Assembly: GCA_014607495.2 (NCBI GenBank)
Contig: CP053165.1
Span: 6,380,906-6,444,905 of the forward strand
DNA length: 64,000 nucleotides
Direction of reading: 5' to 3'
DNA from: Carposina sasakii
Taxonomy: Eukaryota; Arthropoda; Insecta; Lepidoptera; Carposinidae
Part shown: positions 12,110 to 23,835 of the stretch, one piece after another
Numbering within the stretch: the stretch's first letter is position 1
How the letters are laid out: each line of letters opens with the position of its first letter
Notes under the pieces: model-generated
What the model was told of the DNA's origin: nothing
What the model saw: only the letters and a program-made list of their open reading frames with translations
Databases searched by the model: none
Position numbers and translations under genes: made by a program

Positions 12110-14645
12110 AAACGGCCACTAGTTCTCGGCCGTTATACCAGGCAGTTGGTTTAGCAGGGCGTGCTAGGTACGGTTAAAAGATACGGTTACATGTTCTTGG
12201 GTTGTCAGAAGTTAGAAGAGAGTGGCAGGATTCTATAACCCTAGAATCAGTTCACCTATTCTACTTCAGCGAAGGAGCATAAAGTCAGAGGTTGGCGTGG
12301 GTTTTTCGTCAACGAAGCCCTCAGTAACAACGCAAAGAAGATCTATACATATAGCGCCTGGACCTGGGTAGCGTACCCAATATTGAAACTGACCAAGATA
12401 TGCTGATCAACTTCCTCAACATGCAGGGGCTATTCTGTATGAAGATCTTCAATCAGAAAAAGGCCCCACCGGAGATTGACTTCATGATGACGGATAAAAG
12501 GCATGTGTAAAGGTCAACAGGTTTAACTCTGGAAGCGATCACTAGATAGGGTATGAGATACCTTAAATACCTATTAACTTCAAGCTTGAAAGTCTAGTTA
12601 GAAGAGTCTACTTCTCTATCCCAATCTGCCCTAAACCGGACTTGATGCTTTCCAACTCGCCACCCTGGAGATCCTGGCCAATGTTGACGCGGACTAAAAG
12701 GCATAAAGGGCATCATAGTGATGATCTCTCACTGAAATTTAATGAACCTGAAGTGGCATGTACGTGAGTATTGTTAAATTTTCTTCAGACAAGAGATTAT
12801 GCCACTTTAATTTGTAAAGTTTCAATGAGTGATCATCATTATAAACTTTCAAAAAAGCTAGTTCATACGGGAACAGATAAGATTAGAAGTCCAAACTTTT
12901 AAAAAACCTTGAGACTGATTCGACTTAGATGGGAAACACCAGAGGATCCCAGATGATTTGCCAGATCCCCAGTTTCTTAACAAAATTGTGAGATACATGG
13001 TGAGACGCGATCTCTGAAGCTAGAACACTTGTCTCGTTAAAGAGGCTATTGAAATAAATCGATACAAGTAAGGAGTCACCTTAAAACGGTTGAACCGTCA
13101 CATAAATTCCAGAGATTCTCGCTAAAATTGAAGACTTCTATGGAAATAAGGCCACCCATGAGATGTACGGATCGCTTCCGAGGCGTCGGTGTGGAGGGTA
13201 TTGGGGGAGGCCCATGTTTAGCAGTGAACTGCTCATGGCTGAAAATGATGATAATGGAAATCTGTACGCCTCGAATATGTCGAAGCCTCCAGCAGACGGA
13301 TGCGACCCCAGAACTCCACTCTCCCGCCACATTACGGACGATTTACAGGACGTAGATATATACAGCTCTCACAGAGGTTAGGAATAGGAAAGCTCCCGTG
13401 AAAAACTACTCCTTGAGGAGTTGAATAGGTTATTTAACTGCGTAATTAGACAATAGGACTAACCCCAAGGCGTGTTTAGTGGTATTGTTTTTGAGAAGGG
13501 AGATAAAACACTCCGCAAAACCTATTGTGCCAATTAGACTTCTGGGCCACTTCTTTAAGCTGTTCTCGAGAGTAGTTACGAATCGCATTAAGATTTAATG
13601 CCTTCCGGCCACTGGAACAGGCTGGGTTCAGCGCTTTGAATCACATTCATACCACTGAACGCTAGGCTATGCCAAAAGTCAGACCCATAGCTATGTTTGG
13701 CTTTTGTGGACTATAAGAAAGCTTCCGCCTCCATTGAAACCTGGGCTGTTTTGCACTGCCAAGTCGACTGGCTATATGGAGAGATGAAGGTGCTTTGCAA
13801 GGAAATCTCTTCCAAATAGAAACAATGTCTGTTTCAGTACTAAACAACAAAACAAGGCTGATTCAACTAATCAGAGGTGATTCAACTAATATAAGGTGTA
13901 AAATAAGATGACATTATATCCCCGAAACTCTTCACCAACGCGTTAGAGGATGTCTTTAAAACTTACAGTGGGTTGGACTAGACTTCAACGCTGAATCGCT
14001 GTAGGACCTGAAAAAATGCGGTTGAGTTTTAATGCATACTGTTTCGAGGTGTCTCGGTGTCAGGATGAATCTGGACCAAGATTATGTTCAATTGACAAGT
14101 ACCTGAGCCGGTTTCCGTCGATGTTGAAATTGTCTAGATTCTAGACAAGACGTTTGCTCAAGGTACACATACTTCTAGACTCTAGAAGTATTTGTACCTT
14201 GGGCAAACGTTGCAGTTGAGTAAAGAAAACTTTGAAGGGGCCATTACCAGAAGAGTGCAGCTTGGCAGGGCAGCGTTTGGGAAGTTAAGTCATATCTTTT
14301 AGTCATCCTTGCCACAATACCTCAAGACCAAGATGTTCGATCCATGCGTCCTACTAGTCATGCTAGCCCACCGATTGTATGTCACTCAGTGAGTTATGGA
14401 GAGGTCAAATAAGATTATCCGGCTGAAGACCAAAGTGACAGACGTGGTCTCGAAGTGTAGCAAAATGAAGTAGCTGATCAAATCTATCGTAGAACCGATG
14501 GAAGGTGGAATAAGTGGGCTCTTAAATAATTAAAGGATCGCGCCGCGGTAAGCGTAGCGTCAAACGCCCGGTGGAACCGATGACTTGAAGATGGGCGGTA
14601 GTAACTGGATGGCACCCATCTAGTGAATACTAAATTAGGCTGATG
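12110..14645 (+). pseudogene. decayed RTE-clade non-LTR retrotransposon (endonuclease + reverse transcriptase)
   Basis: Frameshifts and stops break the frame, but ordered homology to RTE (BovB-like) polyproteins can be read. The endonuclease part has SEVRREWQDS near 12208, FVNEALSNNAKKIYTYS near 12308, and EIDFMMTDKRH at 12472-12504, the characteristic IDF-MTDKR region. The reverse transcriptase part has PIVPIRLLGHFFKLFSRVV from 13521, LFTNALEDVFKTY at 13928-13966, and a C-terminal RVQLGRAAFGKL at about 14252. Remnants of the conserved RRTDGRW and TDD..GSNWM region fall near 14490-14610. Functional elements make a single protein that nicks DNA and primes reverse transcription at the target. 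This copy cannot encode one. It is nearly full length, unlike the truncated LINE at 27.5 kb. Confidence 0.85.
14150..14210. repeat. 61-nt near-perfect palindrome inside the LINE fossil
   Basis: ACGTTTGCTCAAGGTACA..ACTTCTAGA is followed by its inverted copy TCTAGAAGTA..TGTACCTT.GGCAAACGT around a 1-3 nt centre. It interrupts the reverse-transcriptase C-terminal region. It is adjacent to a smaller TCTAGATTCTAGA palindrome at about 14133. Confidence 0.8.
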
Positions 14646-15112
14646 TACCTATCTATGTTATGTAGTAGCTACTTAAATATGTATATTTAAGTTTTCTTTA
14701 ACAAACAAGATATAAATCATGCATATAAGTTACTATCACTTACTGTGTTGATGGATAAAACTACCTGGTAGCAATTATCGTGTTGAATTTTTTAAAGAAA
14801 TAGTCTTTTAGCATTATTTTGATTCCTACTAAATGCATTTTGGGGGTAATTTGCATAAAAGTGCTACCATACCTTACCATAATGTAAGTAAATGTGAGTA
14901 AATTTTCGCTTAACCGCCATCTATCTCTAAAATTAGAAGACATAGACTATTCACGAGTATGTAATTAAATAGAATAATAATTTTTAAGAATACGTTTTTA
15001 ATTTCATGAAGTTTCATGCAGAGGAAAAAAAGATTTTTGTCAAAAAAAAACTTTAAACCTCTCCCCTGTAAAGTTTTGAAAGTGGCGCTTTAGCGTTTTT
15101 GCCTTTCCACTG

Positions 15113-16528
15113 TTGATATGTATAACTAGGGACCCGCCCAGGCATCGCAAAGGTGCAGTCCTGGAACCTTCCTCTTTACGCCGAGACGATAGAGTCGTGG
15201 ACGGGCGGCCGCTAGAGTATCTTTTATGTAATCTGTGCCGCTAGTAGGAAAATATAGCGGCCCTATTGATAAGTGAATGGGAACGATCATCTTAAATCTT
15301 AAACTTTAACTTAATTAAACATTTAATTACAAAGTGTTGTTTTACTTGCTGTGACTAGAAAGTGCTTCTGTTTTATGTTGAAAACTTTCATATAAAAGTT
15401 TATCTAATAAGAGACTTTTTTATTTGATGGGTAATTCCAGATGTTACCGAGTTTAAAAGTTTAAACAAATAATAAAACAGAATAATGAGAAAACAAATTT
15501 AGATTTTGTACCTGTGTAATTAGTTAATAACCAGGTAAGTAGCTACTTATTAACCGATAACACCACACGATACGATAATGACTTATTGTGTTATACTTAT
15601 GCTATAATCGGCTGAAGTTAATAATAACAATGTCTTTTGACTTTTTCGGTGCTATTTATATAACGTAAAAACGAAATAGTCACAAAAAGTTATGTAACAT
15701 CGTCTAGTCGTCAACCTTTAGGGGGAAAAATTTGCACACCAAGACAAAGCCGCGTTCTTTGTTTCTATGCGAGACTCTGCGATTTATGAGATACCAAAAT
15801 GTTCGGACCCAGTTACGTCCATTCCAAAACAACGAAACCAACGCTCCCCAACCGTTTTTTCTAAGACCCTTTCGTTTGAAATTTATGTAAGTTGACATTT
15901 CCAACCTACTTCAGAAAAAGTGGATGACAAACGGTCTCCTGCGTTTGGTTTTAAAATTTATGGTTAAAAGATGTTAAAATTGAAATTTGAAGAATACACG
16001 ACACTTTGCCTTTTACCAGTCTTCTTACTAATGCATAAAAAATGGCTCTTTAAACTTTAAACTCTATTATTTCTTTAGGTAAGTATTTTTTTTTATATAA
16101 AACATACTTTCCCATATAAGAGAATAAGGGATACAACAAATGGACAGCATTTAAGAGGTTTTATTCACTTTTTGCTGACATTCGATTTTATCCACACGAT
16201 TGGCAACACCAAGGCTTGCATTTATAGGGCAGCCAGCCTGCGCCTGCGTCCTGAGTGAGGTTGCTTCGCGTGATCAAACCGGTTCCTTGTTCATTATTCA
16301 AATTAGTGCGTGCTTTAATTCCAGCCACGCCTTTGCGCGATTAGCTGCGTCTGCGCAGCTATTCGGATTTCGAACGTAAACATAGAGTTTGAGTTTGAAA
16401 TACTTTATTTTTCCAGAGCCTTAACCCTGTTTTGCGCTTGAATAACCTCTTGAATGGTTAAAGTTTAATTATGCAATAAGTACAGTTTTCCATAACGTTA
16501 CTAATATTTAGAGATATATCGATATTAT
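15113..16528. other. gene-free DNA
   Basis: No gene was recognised. A GC-rich patch at about 15130-15210 is flanked by GACCCGCCC and GGACGGGCGG, loosely inverted, and may be a repeat relic. Confidence 0.4.
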
Positions 16529-16674
16529 GGTTGATTCTGGCAGTCACATTTAAGCCTTAACGTAAAATTAGTCTTACCTGTCCTTTTCTCTCTCAGCCAT
16601 TTATGTTAAGAACGGAGAGAGATAGACCTGACTAAGATTAGGTTTAGGTTTAAGTGTGACTGCCGGAATCGACC
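16529..16674. mobile_element. 146-bp foldback MITE
   Basis: The element is nearly palindromic over its full length. The left arm starts GGTTGATTCTGGCAGTCACA and the right arm ends as its inverse with a few substitutions (GGTCGATTCCGGCAGTCACA read inverted). TTAT directly flanks both sides and could be a target duplication. It has no coding capacity. Confidence 0.7.
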
Positions 16675-17213
16675 TTATTGTTTTCTTGTCACTGAGTGAG
16701 ATTATCGAGTAAACTGTTGTATTATAAGAAGAAGAAAAATAACCATAATGTTACCTGCTTTTCTACAAATTTAACCTAACATGTTTGTAGGTAAGTAAAT
16801 ATTTTCTTGTCCGGCCAAATAGATCTACACCATCACAGACATGGACACCCAAGGTACCAATTTGCAGCAATACAAAGTTACCAACTATGTCATAACATAA
16901 CATCTCCGTACCATCGTAGTAGGTATTTCCTAGCAACTTGTCTGAGAGGGTATTATAATAAATGGCATGTGTGATGGCGACAGCACGTCGTGACATCGAA
17001 CCGGTTCCACACTTCCTCGTGACACACGATATTGGCACTAATAAGCCTTAGCATTAACGGCCGAAAGATCCGAGAATATGCCCGGTTAGCCCTTTATAGC
17101 ATTTTAAGTAAATTACATATTAATATTCAAAGATGTAAGTACTTAGCAACTTTTCAGCAAATATTTAAATCAAGACCTGGGAATTGCGTATACGTATCGT
17201 ACGCGTACGCTCT
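16675..17213. other. gene-free DNA
   Basis: A 91-codon frame on the minus strand (16763-17038) shows no recognisable domain and is treated as chance. Confidence 0.35.
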
Positions 17214-17274
17214 TATTATTTCGAAATTTTGTTTTTTCTGCAGTCCACGCGGACGGAGTCGCGGGCGTCCACTA
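17214..17274 (+). mobile_element. Helitron 3'-end fragment
   Basis: It contains only the last ~60 bases of the family seen at 28723-29025: the TTCTGCAGTCCACGCGG segment, the GCGGACGGAGTCGCGGGCGTCC hairpin and a CACTA end. The 5' part is missing. Confidence 0.75.
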
Positions 17275-17609
17275 TGAAGTAATACTATATGTCACTAACA
17301 CCGATTGTATAGCTTTTACTTCTCGAGCTTGGCAAGACACACTCTTATGCCTTCAATTAATATGTACCTAGTTAAGTAGAAGTCTAATTCCTCGTCTTGT
17401 TGTATGTTGAGAGTCCACACGTCCTTGGTGATATTACTTATGTTTTTGTACGCCATAAGAAAGCGTTGATCTCGTTGTTATTAATTTGTTTGTTGTTTTC
17501 ATTCTCGCTCGAATAAGTTTAATTTTAGATGTTCTCCAATCGTCCGGGCGAAATCGAAAGCGTATTGAAACAAATCGATGGTCATGCCATAAACTCACTT
17601 TATTACGAA

Positions 17610-18020
17610 AACCGGTTTCATTTTTCTTTTTACCCGACTGCGCGATGCAAAGGAGTGGTATTGTGTTTAACATGTATGTATGTATGTATGTATGTTCCTT
17701 TCCTACAAAGACCAAACGCCTCGGCCGATTTTTATGATTCATACGTCAATCGATTCCTCTTAGTCCGGCGAGTGTCACTAAAGACATGACGTTAGTGAAA
17801 ATCCAATATGGCGACTACTGGACGCCATTTTGTTAAAATGAAAAAAATTAAAGTCGACAAACTGTATCGAGTGGGGTATCGTTGAATAGGTATTTCAAAA
17901 TCAGTTTTAGATTTATCTCAACATTTTTCGATTCGACCAACCGTTTAGGATCTATATCGATTGAAAGTTGCGTAACAACCATTCTCACATATAAGTTTTT
18001 AGATAGCAGCAAGACGAAAA
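17610..18020 (+). repeat. widespread arthropod-type dispersed repeat with (ATGT)n
   Basis: The segment runs from a TTTTTACCCGACTGCG block through a (TATG)n tract at 17672-17695. It continues with a CAATATGGCGACTACTGGACGCCATTTTGTTAAAAT block and a GTCGACAAACTGTATCGAGTGGGGTATCG-like block. I recognise this string of blocks as a repeat common in insect genomes, but not its class. The overlapping short reading frames on both strands here are consequences of the repeat. Confidence 0.5.
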
Positions 18021-18419
18021 CTTCTTGCTGCCGAGCATGTTGAGCATGTTTCATGAAGCGTACCTATTAGTAGCTAGGTACTCATAACAAAAAAGTATAA
18101 TATATAAAAACATAATTTAAAAATGAACCAAATAATGTACATAATAAAAAAAAACTGAAAAGAAAAAAACAAGTACTTAGATGTCCGGTGGTCTAGAATT
18201 CTATAATATTATTATGGAATGAATACTATTGAAGAACATAAAATATTTTCTAATGATCGTAACATAACAACTGAACAGTCGGGATCCATTATCCGACAGC
18301 CAAGCTAATATTTCAATGGATCCTGGCTATGTACATTTGGTTCTTTTTTAAGCAGTCGGGTTTTTGGATTTTTTAAATTATTCCAACACTTACTACTTAA
18401 TAAATAATAAACTATGAAT

Positions 18420-18556
18420 AATCTCAAACCAACCCGCCTGCCCGGCGTGGTGACTATGGGCAAATACCCCCCAAGGCAGGCTTGTGACGTGCCCTGGGGG
18501 AAGCCTACATCCAGCAGTGGGCTGCAATAGGCTGATGGTGATGATGATGAATCTCA
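18420..18556 (+). repeat. LINE/SINE 3'-tail repeat family R2, copy 1
   Basis: It shares with 20289-20450 (-), 24783-25062 (-), 25285-25447 (+) and partly 35081-35165 (-) the blocks ACCCGCCTGCCC.GCGT.GTGACTATGGGCAAA, GTGCCCTGGGG..GCCTAC, CAGCA.TGGGCTGCAATAGGCTGATG. It ends in GATGATGATGA. The microsatellite end is typical of non-LTR retrotransposon 3' tails. Confidence 0.7.
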
Positions 18557-18654
18557 TAATAATATATGTAAGTACCTACTACTTTATCTGACTTTTTAAT
18601 TACATCCTTAAACTCGAATATTTCCATTTATTAATTACTTACAGAAATTTTTCA

Positions 18655-20290
18655 TCATCGTGTGTAGTAATGCTCCGGCCACATTATTGTCGCGATAAGA
18701 TTCGTGTTGCGTTGTCACGATAAAACTTCGTGTTCGACTTTACGACGAAGCGCTTGGCCACATTATAAAAACTTCGCGTGGTCGCGACAACCTAGAACCG
18801 TAGAGGTGAGGCATAAATATTGGAATAGGTATGTGGATTAGGTATTTTTGGTACATAGAACAAACAAGCACTGAGGCGACGATTAGGTAATGGATCAGTC
18901 ACCGAAAACCGATACTAAATATTCTCTAAATAAATATTCTACGCATTTTATCTAATACGTAATGGATCACTTAATAGTAATGGAACGGCCATGCTGCATA
19001 AATATTAGGAACAGGTATTTATATATATTCACACACACACACATTCACACACTTCACAACACATTGACCTAATCCCACACTAAGATCCCTAAGGTCTTGT
19101 GTCGTGGGTACTAGGCAACGGTATATAAATACATAGATAAGTATTCAATGACTCGGAAACAAACATCGATATTCATCACATCAATGTTTGCACCTACCGG
19201 GATTCGAACCCAGGACCTATGGCGTCGCAGGTAGGGCCACTACCAACTACACCAATCGGCCGTCAATTTGGTATATGTATTTTGAAATATTAGTAGATAT
19301 TAGGTGGAACAGGTACGTTTTTTACCTAATCCGACTCATCTCTACTAATGAGCGCAAAGTGTAGCGTAAGTGTACACGAACTTTGTCGCGATAAAACCCT
19401 TTGATCTACGGCAATGAGGGATTTTCTGACAACTATTAAAAGTAAAAAAATTTGTTCAAATCACCTGGATAGATGGCGAGAGCGCATCACCTACCCTAAT
19501 CCCCCCCCTCTCACCCCTCAACCAAAGATATCAATAGTTCCTAAGCACTATAGATAGACGAAGCAGACTATAGTGTGCTGTACACGTCCGACTAAAAATC
19601 GGTCCGCTAGGAAAAACAAAGATATAGCAGATACCTACCTAAAGCATTGCTTGCATCTCTGCTAAATTAAAGGTATCTATACTTTACCACACAAGGGTTA
19701 ATAGTTATAAGTATCTGTAGCATTTAATAATATGGGATGGGATGAAAGGCATATACAGGAGTACGGAGAAGGACATAGACTACATTCTGTAGTTCACGCA
19801 TATGAAATCACGGGCAACAGTAGTCATTCATTAATTTAAGTTCAAAAAAAATTAAGTAGGTATCATGTCGTATTAAGATTTCAATCTGAAACTATTAGCC
19901 CCATGTAGCAAAATCCAACTTGTTACTTGCTATGTCTCCTACTCGTATGCTATGCTACACCGTTTTTAGAAAACCGACAGGATTATTTATTGTCGGCTGT
20001 ACACAGTCTGGGTGTGTAGCCAGCTTTAGTCAGCAGTGCACAGTCTATTCACGGAACTATTACTATCCTTCAAGCTGGGAGAGGTGAGGTGGGGGGGATT
20101 AGGGCAGGTGATGCGCTAACGCCATCTATTTTTGACTGTTATTTTAACTTGTCAGAAAATCCCTCATTTACCGACATTGGCGCGAAGTACATTTTGTGTC
20201 GCGATGATGATTCGCGACAGGACGAACTCTTTGGCCAGACATGTTTCGGCCACATTGTCGCGACAACGCGAATCTTATTATAATACATAC
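18655..20290. mobile_element. decayed inverted-repeat transposon interrupted by a SINE
   Basis: Arms at about 19376-19548 and 20045-20194 match in inverted orientation. Shared blocks are AATGAGGGATTTTCTGACAA, GATGGCG..AGCGCATCACCT.CCCTAATCCCCCCC and, further in, ATAGTTCC. Outside the arms, both sides carry repeated GGCCACATT..TGTCGCGA motifs (18676-18790 and 20250-20275), suggesting the full element spans about 18.65-20.29 kb. A SINE (19028-19264) sits inside the left side. No transposase was recognised. Confidence 0.6.
19028..19264 (-). mobile_element. tRNA-derived SINE (family A)
   Basis: On the minus strand the head reads GACGGCCGATTGGTGTAGTTGG (A-box-like TGTAGTTGG) and then the B box GGTTCGAATCC inside CCTGGGTTCGAATCCCGG. 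A unique body follows, and the tail ends in a (TG)n run (19031-19044 on the + strand). The internal pol III promoter boxes, tRNA-like head and simple-repeat tail define a SINE. The anticodon arm does not form a normal tRNA. Confidence 0.8.
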
Positions 20291-20450
20291 ATCAGCCAAT
20301 TGCAATTCATTGCAGGCCTGCTCCAGGACACGCCACACGGCTACTGCCATAGAGGGGGTAATCTGTGCATAGGGGGATCTTTGATCATAGTCACCACGCT
20401 AAGCAGGCTGGTGACCGCAGTGTGATTTTAGGACTATGTTATTAACACTC
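20289..20450 (-). repeat. family R2 tail repeat, copy 2
   Basis: Inverted copy of the repeat at 18420, extended by GTGACCGCAGTGTGATTTTAGGACTATGTT as also seen at about 24910-24940. It abuts the tRNA-like repeat at 20450. Confidence 0.65.
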
Positions 20451-20750
20451 ATATTATTATAAAATTATTAATAAAGAAATGGAAAAAATTCCTTACCCGG
20501 GTGGGAATCGAACCCACGACCTCTGCATTCCGCGTGTCAGTGCTCTAACCACTGAGCCACCGGGTCAATTACTCGGATGACGAATTTTACCATCTCTTTT
20601 CTAAATTACATATTGGCAACGTTATTTTTCATCCCGATAGCTATACACTAGCCAAATCTCGGCAAACAAAGCTGAATCCCTCAGCACAATGTTTAAAGAT
20701 GAAACGATCAACCATATCCTAACGGATTATATTAATGGAGAACTTATATT
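20450..20750 (-). repeat. tRNA-like dispersed repeat, copy 1 (tRNA-like core 20494-20566)
   Basis: On the minus strand the core GACCCGGTGGCTCAGTGG..TCGTGGGTTCGATTCCCACCCGGGT has A-box and B-box sequences, a D arm (GCTC/GAGC) and a perfect GTGGG/CCCAC T arm. The acceptor stem lacks one pair and the anticodon stem is degenerate. The upstream segment (GTTTGCCGAGATTTGGCT, CTATCGGGATG, CATCCGAGTAATT) and the downstream GGAATTTTTTCCATTTCTTTA are shared with 52762-53160. It is therefore a repeat that includes a tRNA-like unit, not a free tRNA gene. Confidence 0.7.
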
Positions 20751-22828
20751 TAATGAGTAATAATTAAATACTATGGTAAAAGAACCCAAAGCCAAGGAAA
20801 AAAATAACGCATGTTTTTCTATATCACAGCACGTTTACGCACTCATTCATAAAAGTGTGTGTGTTCTTATTTATATTTTACGAGACGAGATTATACAGAA
20901 TGTCAAACCGGCCGTCATTTATTATTTTTATCGCGCAAAAACACTAAATTAGGTATGAGAGTACTGCTCAACTTGGCGGAAACGCTGCCGTGCCCCCAGA
21001 TATACTTAGGAGATCTAAAGAGAGATACACCCCGAATATTTTCTTCATACAAACTCTATAAAATTTTCCGAGCGATACATCGACGTCTAGATACGAGTAC
21101 CAGCCGGTTAGTTAGCCACGTCAAATCTTCTGATATACCTACAGAACCCAAGTCCTAGGCTGCAGAAGTGAGGGTGGGTGGATAATTATTTCCCTAAACT
21201 CTGTTATTGTTCAGAGTTGCGCACAATCTGGATTCGGCAATGGTTTTCCGTTTCCTTGATAACATTTAGGCAGGCTGTATCGTAATTATTGTCTCCACAA
21301 AACTAGGAGATGTAGGCACCAAATAGTTCGAATATCCAAACTCCTAGCCTAGAACCGATTCTCCTATGTAACAGTAATGCTTGTTAAGTTTCACCATTGT
21401 GTTTCGTGTTACCGAATAGCGTTTAGTTCTCCAAAACCAGTATGTTATGTCATCGTTATAATATAGTTCCAAATTGCTCATGTTTTAGGTGTTTAATGAC
21501 CCCACATTTTAAGTATAATGTTCATGACTACTGATGGCCTACTAGGCAATAAAAGTAATTGAAGTTACTCGAAAGGTCGTCTTACGAAATAACTTTATTA
21601 GCTAATGGCAATTTTAATAAAGGGTCTAATGCGAAACGGCGCTTTTCACCCCTGAAGCAGGGTGGTGGTCAATTGATATTATAGTTAGATAAGTTTGAGG
21701 ATAATGGGAATGCAACAGAGCAAATTCAAACATTGTAGATACTTACTAATATATGTAGGTAGACCGATTTTATTTTTAGTCTTACGATTACTCGATCGCC
21801 TTCATCTCCTAGTAACTTCTTACCTATTATATTAACACTATACTTAATTTAATTCGTAAAGCTACTTAGTAATCAATTTAATTAAACAGTACGAACCGAA
21901 ATTATCTACTTATAAGGAGCATGAGGTTTAAACCACGGATAGTCGTAGACTTTACCATTTTACGCATGCTGAAGGAAAACCGTTTTCGTCCTACTCGTGG
22001 CGTTACTGTCTATGTAATATTTTAAATTATGTTTATAATTAAGCTAGTTACTTGTAAGTTACGGGATACATTTCGTAGTTTACTACAACCCTACTCAACC
22101 CGTTTTATCCAAGTGTACAGTTAAGTGTAGAACAGGTTAATTGTTAATATACATGCAGTTTTTACTGCATACTGCTTCTATGATGATTTGCCAGGTGTGT
22201 TTTGAAGCTTGTTAAACATCTAGGTTTAAAAAAAGGTTTATCTGTGATGCTGCACTTAAATAGTACAATAAAATAAACAAGATGGAACGCATTTATTATT
22301 CTTGAATGTTGAAGAAAAAAACTATCTCAGTTACACCTATTATAGGTACGAGTAGAGATATGTTTAGTAATATAATAATTAAAACAGATATAGTTTTTTT
22401 TAATATGAATGAAAACCTTCGAAAATTCTCTGATTATTCGGAAAATTCACAAGTTTTGAAAGTCAGTTACAACCGCGACCTTTTAATACCAAATAGAACA
22501 GTTGCAAAAACATGCGTTTTCAACAAATAACTGACTATTTGGACACTATTTCATAATGTAGGTAAGCAACATTGCTTTTGACTAATCTATGACGAAACGA
22601 TTACGTTTCGAGCGTGCGACCACTGATTGTAGTCGGCACGTAAACTACAGTAGCCTCCAAAGATGGCAGTAACTATAGCGCTAGTTTCGATTACAATTTA
22701 TCATGTTTTCATACATTTTCAATTAGTTCCATAATACTTGGCCGGTCATCATAGAGTGTTGTTGGGAATAGTAATTGTTTCGTTTTCGCGGTGTCTTGTA
22801 TTGGTTGCGTGTGGTCGAATGTTTATTT
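20751..22828. other. gene-free DNA
   Basis: Only chance frames up to 99 codons. No recognised domain or element boundary. Confidence 0.4.
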
Positions 22829-23185
22829 AAGCAAATAGAGTGTTAGTTGCATGCAGTACTTGAAATCAAATTGTTTTATTTATATACGTATGTAGTCTAA
22901 AAATATACGAAAACGTAAAAAAAGATTCCATGTTTTTTATATTTATTTCTAGTTCTTTTTCCTTCTTTTCTGTATTATTAAAAGAAATTTAAACTGCGTT
23001 TTTTATATATTTTTTATTTAAATAGTAGCTAAAAAGTAGAGATGGGCCGACTAGTCGGGAAAGCCGAATAGTCATTCGGCATTATTTGTAGTCGGCGACT
23101 ATTCGGCAAAATAAGCCGATTATAATCGGCGCATAACAAATGAAATAAAACAAATAATCTGTACTTGTTTTGTAATTTCGAAACA
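22829..23185 (+). repeat. direct-repeat copy 1 (flank plus hAT left end)
   Basis: Its counterpart is 24087-24340. The best-conserved part is CTAAAAATATA..GAAAACGTAAAAAAAGATTCC through CTTCTTTTCTGTATTATTAAAAG and TTTTTATATATTTTTTATTTAAATAG. It then enters the transposon's left terminus at 23037. Copy 2 differs mostly by missing short segments. Confidence 0.75.
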
Positions 23186-23195
23186 TTACCTAGAG

Positions 23196-23738
23196 CAGGG
23201 GTGGCCAACTTGGTTAGACCCAAGATCTACTGTTCACTGACGGCACCCTGTGCGATCTACCAATTACAAACTTAAAAATGAAACAGCATAATTCAGTACC
23301 TACACAAATAGGTGAGGATTTTTTTCAATTCGCTGTTGTGAAGTGGTTTGACTTTATTAAGTACTTATTTTATAGTATTTTTTTAATAAAGCACTATAAC
23401 GGAAGTATGGGTGGAGTTGACCTAGCCGATATGTTAGTCGCTTTATACCGTACAGATTTAAATCGTTGGTATTTAGTATTGTTTTCACAACACTGCGTTA
23501 ATAATTCCTGCTGTATCGTCACGAGAATAGTGGTAAACATAAACTAATGCCACTCAAGAAGTTTCGATTTAATTTATTTAGGCAACTCTGTTCCACGACG
23601 GTCTTTTCAAATCTGTAAGAAAAGTATTTTTACTCGTTGCTTTGCCACGATCGAACGCACGGCTTGTACTAATATACGCGATCGAATATTGCCAGTCGAT
23701 CGTAATACGATCATCTATAGACCGGTTGGCCACCCATG
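23196..23738. mobile_element. hAT-like non-autonomous element with CAGGGGTGGCCAAC termini
   Basis: Left end CAGGGGTGGCCAAC, right end GTTGGCCACCCATG, which is its inverse with one mismatch. The subterminal GATCTAC motif also recurs inverted-like near 23710. The 89-codon frame at 23278-23547 shows no recognisable transposase. The flanking 8-mers do not match, so either the target duplication decayed or one flank was lost. Confidence 0.65.
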
Positions 23739-23741
23739 ATT

Positions 23742-23835
23742 TTTGGAATTGTCTGTTTGTCTATGAGTTTGTGCAAATATGAACTGATTTCGAAGTAAAA
23801 TATTGTGATTGGTCCCACTTATATAGTACTTCACG
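23742..23835 (+). mobile_element. Helitron internal fragment
   Basis: Matches the middle of the element at 28723-29025: TTGTCTGTTTGTCT, an AACTGATTTCGA block and TTGTGA..GGTCCCACTTA. Both ends are absent. Confidence 0.55.

Larger units (their letters stand above)
11624..15112. mobile_element. 3.5-kb DNA transposon with perfect 28-bp TIRs, host of a nested LINE
   Basis: The 28 bases starting CAGTGGAAAGGCAAAAACGC at 11624-11651 recur perfectly inverted at 15085-15112. Similarity continues 7 bases outward (ATATCGA versus ATATCAA), so the termini may begin at 11617/15119. The CAGTGG start recalls hAT-type termini, but no 8-bp target duplication was found, so the superfamily is unassigned. No transposase was recognised. 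Most of the interior is a decayed RTE LINE (about 12110-14645), leaving roughly 0.5 kb of original sequence on each side. This is probably a non-autonomous element later invaded by the LINE. Confidence 0.75.

Noticed and set aside
16763..17038. 91-codon minus-strand frame
   Set aside because: No recognisable family and surrounded by repeats.
23278..23547. Transposase frame inside the CAGGGGTGGCCAAC element
   Set aside because: 89 codons with no hAT catalytic or dimerisation motif that I can recognise.
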